A stretch of DNA of 64,000 bases from positions 5,472,075-5,536,074 of the forward strand of contig OZ004587.1 in the NCBI GenBank assembly GCA_963924555.1, written 5' to 3'. Both the position numbers and the translations under genes were made by a program. This document shows positions 11,198 through 21,900 of this stretch, piece by piece. The notes under the pieces are model-generated. The model was not told where the DNA came from. It searched no databases and saw only the letters and a program-made list of their open reading frames with translations. Position 1 is the first letter of the stretch, and the number at the start of each line of letters is the position of its first letter. This DNA is from Crambe crambe. Taxonomy: Eukaryota; Porifera; Demospongiae; Poecilosclerida; Crambeidae.

Positions 11198-11752
11198 GGT
11201 GAATGCAAATAGACTTCAGTTATGAATTTACTATATTAAACCTCAGTTATGACTTTGCTCCTACATGTAAGGCTGTACCTATCACTTTATAATAATTGCA
11301 TGTAGCTACGTGACAGAAAACTTGCAATCTGTCCCAAGGCATTTTGTAATTGAAATAACTCACACAAATAATTATGGAAAACAGTATGATTCCCCAAGAA
11401 TATCAAGTTTGTCTGATATGATTTGTGATCTCCTTTAGACAAACACTGAAACAATACAGAATCATTCTGAAAGAAATAAGAAGACAAATTCTAGGAGCTA
11501 TTTTTATTCGGGAACTACACAACATGGCTACAGGAGGACTGAAAGTTTTCATATAAGTTCAAGTGATAAGAAACATGTTATTCAGGATATTATATATTTT
11601 ATGATATCAGTAATTTGGGAAGAATCTTTCTTTGTGCCTACACCTATAAAGTGATGCTCAAAGGTGCCCACAGCTATATCTTCCAGAGCAGAACAACTTC
11701 AGAGTAGCTATAATATTCTTATAGCAATATAATTTAGCAGTTTAATATAACT
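11198..11752 (+). promoter_or_regulatory. Type II upstream region of copy D
   Basis: About 550 bp shared almost base for base with the region before copy L (57126-57677). It lacks the GGTCCCAACCTTC repeats and the CTATAAAAA box of type I genes. Several AT-rich TATA-like stretches lie within 60 bp of the ATG (for example GCTATAATATTC near 11707), but I cannot single one out. Confidence 0.4.
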
Positions 11753-14700
11753 ATGGTAAACTGGTACAGCATCAGCTTGGCCCAGTTCTTCACCTTGATT
11801 CTTGCATCCTTTGCTTCTGAGCTAGAGGGTGCTAATTTCTGTGTGCTGAATCCAGAGAGCAGAAATCTGTGTGGCAACTCCACAAAATGTAACTTCCAAC
11901 AAGAAAGCTTGTCTGCTTATGGTGATCGAAAAGTTACCATTCACCTTTGTTCAAGTGTGTATGAAGATGGAGAACAAGATGTAGCTACTTTCAGAAACAT
12001 GGTCAGTGTAAGCATATTTGGAGTTGAAGGAGGATCAACTTTACACTGTCAAAATGGAACCACTGGATTACAATTCATAAATATCACCACAGTTGAAATT
12101 GAAAATGTCATATTGGATCATTGCAATACAATCATTGAGGATCATTTTCAAGTAAACTTCAGCAGCAGTATTCATATATCTGGATGTATCAATGTTGTAA
12201 TAACTGATGTCACTGTTCAGAACCCTGTTGGTGTGGGGTTAGCCTTGATTGAGAATAAGTACATCAGTATCACTAACTCTACCTTCATGAACAACAGACC
12301 TGGTAACACTTCCGCAGGAGGAGGAGTCTTCATAGAATCAAGTACGATTGAAAATGGTTCATTTGATATAGAAAACTGTATCTTTGAATCAAACTCAGCT
12401 GAAACTGATCCACAGTTCGAAAATCAGTTTGCACGGACTAAAAGTATTGATGTAATTGATTTTGTCAGGGGAGGTGGAATGAACGTTTATTTCAGAGGAG
12501 AGACACATCATGTTAATTTGACCATATTCAACTGCACATTCAATAATAACCGTGCTAGATATGGAGGAGCACTGCAATTATCCTTCACAAATTCATCACA
12601 TGACATTAACGTCCTTGTGAACCAATCAGATTTTCAATACAATCGAGCGCAAAAAAGGGGAGGAGCAGTAGGAGCTGGTTATATTCACAAGTCATCAAAA
12701 ATGAACCAAAATCTCATAAAATTCTCAAATTGTAACTTTTCCAACAATACAGCCGAACAAGGAGGAGGCGTATATTTATACGTATGCTGCTCCCACTAAC
12801 TACAACAACAACAACACATTTGAATTTCACAAGTGCTTATGGAACAATAATAAAGCACATTATGGAGCTGCTGTTAAGATCAATCCATACACTTCTCGAA
12901 AGTTTATAACAGATGGTATTTTACCCAAACCGGTTTTTCAAGACTGTACATTCATCCATAACCATGTGACCCACATGAATCGATATTTAAAAATGACCTA
13001 CCAAATACGTCACCATGGCAAAGGAATTCTGCTAACAAATAAAATTAGTATATTTCTTCGAGGAAAAACAGAGTTTAAGGAAAATATTGGAACTGCTATT
13101 TACATAGTGTCGAGTGCTATGGATGTTCAGCAAGGATCCAATATCACATTCCAAAGTAACCATGGTTATGAAGGAGGTGCTATAGGGTTACAAGGTTCTT
13201 CTGCAATTCACGTCAATGATGATATTTGATGATATTTCTATAAGATTTCTTAACAACAGTGCATCTGGTAAAGGTGGGGCCATTTTCCAAGAGACACTAG
13301 ATGATCCTGGATCCTCAACGGTGAGAAAATGCTTCATCAAGTACGTGGGTGATTATATGAAAAAGGTTGATGAAAGAAATATCACATTATTTTTCCGCAA
13401 TAACACTTTAAATACATACAACTCACGTCAACTTAACTTGACAGAACTCCACAAGCAATCCATATATTTATATTCTGTAGATCCTTGCAAAATGATATAC
13501 CCAGAAGCTGAAAATTACCTTGAAGCATTGAACTTGATAGCTAACTTCACCTTTGAGGATTATCAAAACAACACAGACATAGCCACAATAGGCAGCAAAT
13601 TCAAAGTCTACGATATTCCTAACAAATTCATACCAGGAAAGAAAACTAGAATAAATGTAATTCTACTGGATGACACCAATAGCACAGTAGTATCACGAGT
13701 TTTCAAAGTGTCTATTTTAACAATATTTAATGGATCTGTATCCATTGACCCTGCTCATGAATACTTGACAAAAAATAAGTTGAGGGTACTAGGAAAACCG
13801 AGAAGTCAAGCAAAATTAAGAATATCGCTGAATAATTTACAAGATATTGAACTTTCTTTCAATATTACTTTGCAAGAGTGTCCACCTGGATATATATTTG
13901 ACAAAGAGAGATACGAATGCTTGTGCTCGTCTTTAACTGCCACAAAGTACCTCGGCATACAGAGTTGTAACTTGACTACATATCAAGCCATTTTAGTAGC
14001 TGGTTACTGGGCAGGGTACAATGTGACAGACGACAGTGAAATCACTGATAATAGCTTTCGGACTTCCAACTGTCCTGTGGGATTCTGTACTAGTTGGAAA
14101 GATAAAAATAATTCAGAAATACTCTTATCAACAAACGCATCTATTCGTGAAGTGAGTAGGGAAGTATGCAATGAAAACCGTCTTGGAAGAGTGTGCTCTA
14201 GATGTAAAAGAAATATGTCAGTATTCTACCACACTCAAAATACTTTCGACTGCAAGAGAGAGAAATATTGTTCATGGGGAATAGTCTTGTACATACTATC
14301 TGAAATTGTTCCAGTAACAATCCTCTTTCTACTGGTGATATTGTTTGATATTAAATTAGCAAGTGGTGCACTTAATGCATTTATATTCTACACCCAAATA
14401 TTTGAGACCTTGCAAATAAAATTATTTGATAGACTTCACCAGAGAAGCAGGCATATTTCTAGAAATTCTGAACTTCATTACTAGCTTCTTCAACTTGAAG
14501 TTCTTTGCACACTCTGAATTATCATTTTGTCTCTTCAAAGGTGCAACTTCACTGAACATTATTGCCTTTAACTATGTGACAGTGATATATTCCCTACTCC
14601 TTGTTTTATTGACCGTAGCACTGATGAACACACGACTCAACAGACTCAACAAGTACATTCAGAAGATAAAGGGTAGAAAAACCTACATCTCTCAATCAAT

Positions 14701-15553
14701 AATACATGGATTATCAGGTTTTCTAGTCATCTGCTATGCACGGTCCACCAAAGTATCTCTTCAAATTCTTACCCCAGTTACCCTCTTTGGTAAAAACATG
14801 AGCAAGGAAGAATATGTGTTTTTTTATTACGGAGAGTTTGATTACTTCAAAGGTTATCACTTACCATATGCCATACCAGCAATCTTTGTGTTGGTTTTCA
14901 TGGGTTTATTACCTCCTCTTCTTCTGCTATCATTTCCTTTGTGCTACAAGGTATTTGCGCTGTTTAGAATACAAGAATCAAAGTTCACTGACATCTTATG
15001 CAAGATAATACCATTGGAAAAACTCAAACCTTTCTTTGATTCATTTCAAGGCACTTTCAAAGACGAGCACAGATATTTTGCTGGTTTATACTTCATATAC
15101 AGATTATTAGCTCTTCTTCTGTATGCTCTTATAGATAGTTCCATGTTCTACTTCCTGTTGGAGATTCAGTTCATACTGACTCTAGGAATCCACTCGTGGA
15201 CCCAACCTTACAAAAAGAAATGGCACAACAGACTGGACACGTTCCTCTTCACACTGTTGTCCATTTTGAATGGAATAACATTGTGCAACTACCACTTAAG
15301 AATAAATCAGCTGGACTATCATCAGTATATCGAACTGTATACCAGAATACAGTTATTTCTGGCTTATAGTCCTCTGATGTTCATAGCAGGGTATATACTG
15401 ATTAAAATAGCAAAGAAGATATTCACTACATGGCATTTGAAGAAACGATCACAAACCATAAGGAGAAGTGATGAATTGGAAATCTCGCTCTCAATGCTGG
15501 ACCGGGAAGACTACGAACAGTCCACTGATGTGAGCTACCAGAAGTGTAAATAG
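11753..15553 (+). pseudogene. Copy D: type II leader, three frameshifts
   Basis: It starts with the type II signal peptide MVNWYSISLAQFFTLILASF and then follows the family pattern through ectodomain, Cys-rich module, membrane domain and tail. Compared with E, F and H it has a 4-bp gain at 12781-12784 (TA to TACGTA), a 10-bp tandem duplication (GATGATATTT, 13218-13237) and a 5-bp loss near 14418. Each creates a stop soon after. The net change is +9, so the last exon-like block (14426-15553) is back in the starting frame and ends with the usual YQKCK. All other sequence is about as well preserved as in E and F, so the lesions are recent, or partly assembly errors. Confidence 0.85.
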
Positions 15554-15801
15554 TTCAGCCACGAGTGATCACCTGAAAATTATGACTTTTTATAACTAGA
15601 AATTATTTGTGATGCTTACCATTATTTTAGCTAGTAATTGACACACTTTCTAGTAATAGAGATGAGTGAGATTGTCGCATTGACTGTATAAACTTTCTTC
15701 AGCTACCATCAATATCATTTTAGCAAACTTTTATTCATGGTGGTCATAATTGTGCATATGAATTTTCCCAAAGGTTTTGAGTGGAAGTCCATGTGAGAAT
15801 A

Positions 15802-16274
15802 CCGTATATTTCAGGGGTGAAAGTTTCACAGATTTCTCTTTCGTCTGCGAATATTTAACCACGCGAATCAACCAGACTCTCAGACTAATCACTAAAGTTG
15901 TGTCTAGTTCATGCGTCTGTGACTCTACAATGGATAGACTCACCTTGCTGAAGAAAAATAGAGCCACATGATCAGATGGCTTCGAGGTGGCAGAACTATG
16001 CCACGGCAAAAGGATCGCTGCACAATAATTATAACGCTTCACTAACTACGGCATTCCAGGTATCTTAACCTGTCTAGAACGTAGTCTCAAATGAAATTTG
16101 GCCTAGACTTGTACATGCCATCAAAGCTTCAGCTAGCTAGCTCATAGCTCTGTGTGCATGCATGTGCTGCTGGCCAGGTTTTTTTTTTCTAAACCACGAA
16201 TGATTTCCCCGCGAAATAAGACAAAAAGGTCTAATCGCGAAATTTTCGCCTCTCGAAATATACCCGCTATACGG
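15802..16274. mobile_element. MITE with TA target duplication, copy 1
   Basis: Terminal inverted repeats CCGTATA...TATTTC and GAAATATACCCGCTATACGG, flanked on both sides by TA (15800-15801 and 16275-16276). The left terminus has lost about 9 bp relative to copies 2 and 3. There is no transposase frame inside. The spacer after copy H (around 38325) has the same flanks with only one TA and no element. Confidence 0.75.
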
Positions 16275-16276
16275 TA

Positions 16277-18232
16277 GATGGCTTCCTTTAGATCAGTCAT
16301 CTAACAAACTGTTCATTCATGGTGGTCCCAACCATGTGAAGGCTTTGAGTGTAAGTCTGTGAGGTATCACATTGAATAGATGGACTGTATAAAAGTTGGT
16401 TTTTTTGTTTTTGTTTTTGTTTTTCAATTAATTCTATTCAAGATGGTCCCAATCTTCAATTCATCAATAGCTGGTTTATGCTCGTGAATGCTTACCCAAA
16501 TTCTTAGAATCAAGATTTGCTTTGGGTCTGACATCATAATTATTGGTATAATACATCCCATTGGACTTAGGAATATGTAATACGTAGTTAGAACACAGTA
16601 GTCTGGTGATTATGGCCAATAAATGCCATAATCACCAGGACTACCTGCTATATATCCCCAGGGCACACGATTTCATTGGTTGGTCTGTAGTTTTAGCTAG
16701 CGTAGCTACCCCTTAGTTACGAAATAAAAGGAAACTCCTGCCATGGCTTGTCTCTGTCCTGGGATGTGCGGTTGTTCAGATGCCAACTCTACAGAGCCTC
16801 GTGCTAAGACTACGACGGCTACGGTTCAACTCGAACTCCTCCCATGCCCACCACACCCAGCTATTAACGAGTTCCTCCACCCAAGTTTTGTGTTTGCTAG
16901 CGACAGTGAACAGACTAGCTAAGCTAGTGGAAGGTGTGACGCCAAAAAAATACACCAAATGGGCCTTAGACAATAATTTCTTCCAGTGGAAAATTGCAAG
17001 AAATATGTGACCCAGTAGCTACCAGATGACTTCTTCATTTTCCAACAATCAGCTATAAACTACCCAGAGACAGAAATAGATTCTTTAGTAATAGTAATGA
17101 CAATGTTATCTTATCATTATCTTCATTATCATCTTCCAATCAGAAAACCTAAAACTGCTGTTATTCATAGCCTGGGGAACAGTGCGTTTATGAGTCATAA
17201 ATGTACTTTACCCTGAGGGAGGGAATTTATGACAGTAAGAGCACTTATCTCTATTGGAGTAAATGTAAATGTATTAGGTGGGATATATATCTCCGTATCA
17301 TAGTATGGCCGATCAACACTTCCCATTTTGTCAAAAGAGTTATGATCCTCACTGCTGGTCATGTTCATTACTTCACTTAAAGTTGGGAAAGTTAATACCA
17401 TTTTAACAAACTCCCTTGCTGTGCTATGTTCTATCATTATGAAAATAGGAGATATCCTAGCCAGAAGAAAAAGAATCCAGTAACTTACCTGCTTGCTGTA
17501 TATATTTCTGAAACAGTAAGCTCCTGGTCCTGAAACTTGGTCTGCACATTGTAGTAGGCTCTAGTAGGCTGGATAATCATTTACAGTAGCTTTTGTTAGG
17601 TCTAAGTGGGGGAACTAGAATTTCACTTTTGTATTAGTCTACATGCAGTGTGCGCCAGCATCCACGTCACCCCTACATAGAGAGAGAGCTACTGCTCTCT
17701 TTGATTATCATAACAAAAGTTAATTTTAGAAATTCTTATATTAGCGAATGAATTTAAACATTCTTCCCTCTTCTGTGTAGATGTAGCATTTCATTGTAGC
17801 CTTCTGAGAACCTGTAGAGCAAGGGTAGAAGAGTAAGAAGAGTTTTTAGTTTATACATGCAGTTCTATGACCTTTGACCTGCCATCCCTACTTAGAGACA
17901 CTCTCTGATTACCCTAAACACATAAACTAGTACAGCAAGGGAGTAGCTTTTAAATAAAAATTTTAATGGTAGCTGATCGAACTTATAAATAATACTCAAA
18001 TAGAAGAATGAAACTGTACTGTTGTGCATACGGACGACTCAAATTCTCGAACGCTTCGTAGACAGCACAGTTAGTTTATACACTTCGTAGACGCTACGTA
18101 GTAGACACAGTTAGCAATATACACAGTCACTGAGAAAAAAACGTCTTGCTGAGTTGCGGTGGGCGTGGTAAGCTTATTTGGTAAAGGGTCGCTCTTGACA
18201 TCCTTAGCCATGCCCCTTGAAAAAGTATGCAA
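16277..18232. other. D-E spacer, duplicated as the E-F spacer
   Basis: Nearly identical to 23470-25492. It contains two GGTCCCAA-type repeats (16314 and 16442), a (T)n-G run near 16400, an inverted pair CAGTAGTCTGGTGATTATGG / CCATAATCACCAG..CT around 16600-16650, a more GC-rich block at 16740-16960 with a 59-codon ORF (ATG at 16743, stop at 16922, Cys/Pro/Thr-rich, unrecognised), the minus-strand exon-like segment listed separately, and short CTTCGTAGAC repeats at 18048-18100. No recognisable gene product. Confidence 0.5.
17195..17540 (-). pseudogene. Exon-like minus-strand segment, copy 1
   Basis: The frame 17437-17195 (80 codons, EHSTAREFVKMVLTFPTLSE at its start) could be the 3' exon of an unknown gene. 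Just upstream on the minus strand lie a possible acceptor (AG at 17432-17431) and donor (GTAAG at 17488-17484), a 58-bp intron; splicing keeps one frame open into the preceding bases. The segment is repeated at 24429-24760 and, with indels, in the H-I and J-K spacers. I do not recognise the protein, and the extra copies contain frameshifting gaps, so it is most likely a remnant. Confidence 0.3.
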
Positions 18233-18550
18233 ACAAGTGAGAATAAAAACATTTCTTCTAAATGAAAGAGTGATTTAGGCTTGAGTACATGACTATAGAA
18301 ACAAGGTGCTGGCAATGTACTTCATACGCTCTACAGAATTGACCCCTACAATTGACATAAACCCTACATTGCTGCAAGGTGTAGCTAAAAGTATATGGCA
18401 GCAGCGATGTAGGGTCTATGTAAATTGTAGGGGTCAATTCTGTAGAGCTTATGAAGTACATAGCCAGCACCTTGCTTCTGTACTTTTTAGTCATGTATTC
18501 AAGCCTACATCACTCTTTCATTTAGAAGAAATGTTTTTACTCTCACTTGT
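18233..18550. repeat. Long foldback element, copy 1
   Basis: About 318 bp, nearly perfect hairpin. The ends are ACAAGTGAGAATAAAAACAT and its complement GTTTTTACTCTCACTTGT. Inner arms include CTACAGAATTGACCCCTACA and TGTAGGGGTCAATTCTGTAG around a small loop with GGTGTAGCTAAAAGTATATG. No coding capacity. Confidence 0.8.
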
Positions 18551-18679
18551 ACATAAATTAATGATGATGCTAATGAATGATGACGATGCACTACATTATA
18601 GTAGCAACTTTCCCAACTTTTTGAAGTAATGAACGTGACCAGGTGTGCAGGTGTGTATCAAATTCACACTAAACATCGT

Positions 18680-18860
18680 AAAATGTGTGGTCCCAACCTT
18701 CTATTCATCAATAGCTGTATTATGAATTTGCTCAAAGGTTTGAGTGTATAAGTCCCTGTGAGATGTCACAAACTGTTTTATTCAAGATGGTCCCAACCTT
18801 CAATTCATCAATGGCTAGTTTGTGCTTATGGATTTTCCAAAATTCCTAGAAAGTTCCATA
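18680..18860 (+). promoter_or_regulatory. Upstream repeats of copy E
   Basis: Two degenerate repeats about 100 bp apart, each with TGGTCCCAACCTTC, TTCATCAATRGCT and a downstream GAATTT(T)(G)C..AAA stretch. The same pair or trio lies directly before F, H, I, J, K and M, always close to the TATA box, and is absent before type II copies. A cis-regulatory role is inference. Confidence 0.5.
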
Positions 18861-18875
18861 AAACAGCTAACTAGC

Positions 18876-18883
18876 TATAAAAA
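18876..18883 (+). promoter_or_regulatory. TATA box of copy E
   Basis: TATAAAAA, 61 bp before the ATG at 18937. The interval to the ATG (CACAGAATTTAGCACAATAG then TTTCAGAGCAGATAGAGAGC) is nearly invariant in E, F, I, J and K, as expected for a transcription start and short 5' UTR. Confidence 0.7.
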
Positions 18884-18936
18884 CCAACGACTCACAGAAT
18901 TTAGCACAATAGTTTCAGAGCAGATAGAGAGCTATC

Positions 18937-21900
18937 ATGGCTAAATCATGCTTCCTTAGCTTGTTTCAGCTACTGTGCTTGAGTAGTGCAGTTTGTCAAA
19001 CAGATTCAACTCTCTGTGTGCTGAATTCAACTGATGCACAGAGCAGCGATAAGTGCTTGACATCAGACTGTGAATCATACACAAATTTCTCATTCGAAAG
19101 TTTGTCTGCCGATAGTGATCATGAGGTCTCCATTCACCTTTGTTCAAGTGTGTATGAAATTGGAGAACAAGATGTAGTCACTTTCAGAGACATGGTCAGT
19201 GTAAGCATATTTGGAGTTGAGGGATCAACTTTACACTGTCAAACTGGAACCGCTGGATTACAATTCATCAATGTTAACACAGTTGAGATTGAAAATGTCA
19301 CATTGGATCGATGTAGTTTCGACAACACGATTGTTGAGGATCATTTTCAAGAAAACTTCAGCAGCAGTATTTATATATCTGGATGTATCAATGTTTCGAT
19401 AACTAATGTCACTGTTCAGAACACTGTTGGTGTTGGGTTAGCCTTGATTGAGAATAAGTACATCAGTATCACTAACTCTACCTTCATGTACAACAGACCT
19501 GGTAACACTTCTGCAGGAAGAGGAGTCTTCATAGAATCAAGTACAATTGAAAATGGTTCCTTTGTCATTGAGAATTGTAATTTCACTAACAACTCTGCCA
19601 AAAAGGATTCAATACTTGAAAATGAGTTTGGTAAGAGTAATAATGATGATGTAATTGATTTTGTCAGGGAAGGTGGAATGAACGTTTACTTCAGAGGAGA
19701 AACACATCATGTTAATTTGACGATATTCAACTGCACATTCAATAATAACTGTGCTATATATGGAGGAGCACTGCAATTATCCTTCACTGGCTCATCACAT
19801 GACGTTAATGTCCTTGTGAACCAATCAGATTTCCAATACAATCGAGCGCAAGAAAGGGGAGGAGCAGTAGGAGCTGGTTATATTCACGAGTCATCGAAAA
19901 TGAATCAAAATCTCATAAAATTCTCAAATTGTAACTTTACCAACAATACAGCCAAACAAGGAGGGGGTGTATATTTATATGCTGCACCCACTAACTATAG
20001 CAACGACAACACATTTGAATTTCACAAGTGCTTATGGAACAATGATAAAGCACATTATGGAGCTGCTGTTAAGATCAATCCATACACTTCTCGAAAGTTT
20101 ATAATAGATGGCCTCTTACCCAAACTGATTTTTCAAGACTGTACATTCATCCATAACAATGTGACCTACATGAATCAAACTTCAAAAATGACCTACCAAA
20201 TACGTCACCACGGCAAAGGAGTTCTGCTAACAAATAAAATTAATATAATTCTTCGAGGAAAAATAGAGTTTAAGGAAAATATTGGAACTGCCATTTACAT
20301 AGTGTCGAGTGCTATGGATGTTCAGCAAGGATCCAATATCACATTCCAAAGTAACCATGGTTATGAAGGAGGTGCTATAGGGTTACAAGGTTCTTCTGCA
20401 ATTCACGTCAATGATGATATTTCTATAAGATTTCTTAACAACAGTGCATCTGGTAAAGGTGGGGCCATTTTCCAAGAGACACTAGATGATCCTGGATCCT
20501 CAACGGTGAGAAAATGCTTCATCAAGTACGTGGGTGATTATATGAAAAAGGTTGATGAAAGAAATATCACATTATTTTTCCGCAATAACACTTTAAACAC
20601 ATACAACTCACGTCAACTTAACTTGACAGAACTCCGCAAGCAATCCATATATTTATATTCTGTAGATCCTTGCAAAATGATATACCCAGAAGCTGAAAAT
20701 TACCTTGAAGCATTGAACTTGATAGCTAACTTCACCTTTGAGGATTATCAAAACAACACAGACATAGCCACAATAGGCAGCAAATTCAAAGTCTACGATA
20801 TTCCTAACAAATTCATACCAGGAAAGAAAACTAGAATAAATGTAATTCTACTGGATGACACCAATAGTACAGTAGCATCACCAGTTTTCAAAGTGTCTAT
20901 TTTAACAATATTTAACGGATGTGTATCCATTGACCCTGCTGATAAATACTTGACTGATAATAAGTCGAGAGTACTAGGAAAACCGAGAAGTCAAGCAAAA
21001 TTAAGAATATCGCTGAATAATTTACAAGATATTGAACTTTCTTTCAATATTACTTTGCAAGAGTGTCCACCTGGATATATATTTGACAAAGAGAGATGCG
21101 AATGCTTGTGCTCGTCTTTAACTGCCACAAAGTACCACGGCATACAGAGTTGTAACTGGACTACATATCAAGCCATTTTAGTGGCTGGTTACTGGGCAGG
21201 GTACAATGTGACTGACGACAGTGAAATCACTGATAATAGCTTTCGGACTTCCAACTGTCCTGTGGGATTCTGTACTAGTTGGAAAGATAAAAATAATTCA
21301 GAAATACTCTTATCAACAAACGCATCTATTCGTGAAGTGAGTAGGGAAGTATGCAATGAAAACCGTCTTGGAAGAGTGTGCTCTAGATGTAAAAGAAATA
21401 TGTCAGTATTCTACCACACTCAAAATACTTTCGACTGCAAGAGAGAGAAATATTGTTCATGGGGAATAGTCTTGTACATACTATCTGAAATTGTTCCAGT
21501 AACAATCCTCTTTCTACTGGTGATATTGTTTGATATTAAATTAGCAAGTGGTGCACTTAATGCATTTATATTCTACACCCAAATATTTGAGACCTTGCAA
21601 ATAAATGCCAATAATTTGATAGACTTCACCAGAGAAGCCGGCATATTTCTACAAATTCTGAACTTCATTACTAGCTTCTTCAACTTGAAGTTCTTTGCAC
21701 ACTCTGAATTATCATTTTGCCTCTTCAAAGGTGCAACTTCACTGAACATTATTGCCTTTAACTATGTGACAGTGATATATTCCCTACTCCTTGTTTTATT
21801 GACCGTAGCACTGATGAACACACGACTCAACAGACTCAACAAGTACATTCAGAAGATAAAGGGTAGAAAAACCTACATCTCTCAATCGATAATACATGGA

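Noticed and set aside
12785..14425. Introns explaining the frameshifts in D
   Set aside because: The lesions are 4-, 10- and 5-bp indels against intact paralogues, with no inserted sequence that could be spliced out.
15731..16042. 103-codon minus ORF in the D downstream MITE (also 22915 and 30200)
   Set aside because: It crosses the element boundary and has no transposase motif; its length varies with small indels.
19416..19601. Antisense ORFs over the ectodomain region (also 26695, 34929, 12395, 58288)
   Set aside because: They recur at the same place in each copy because the coding strand is conserved; no independent support.
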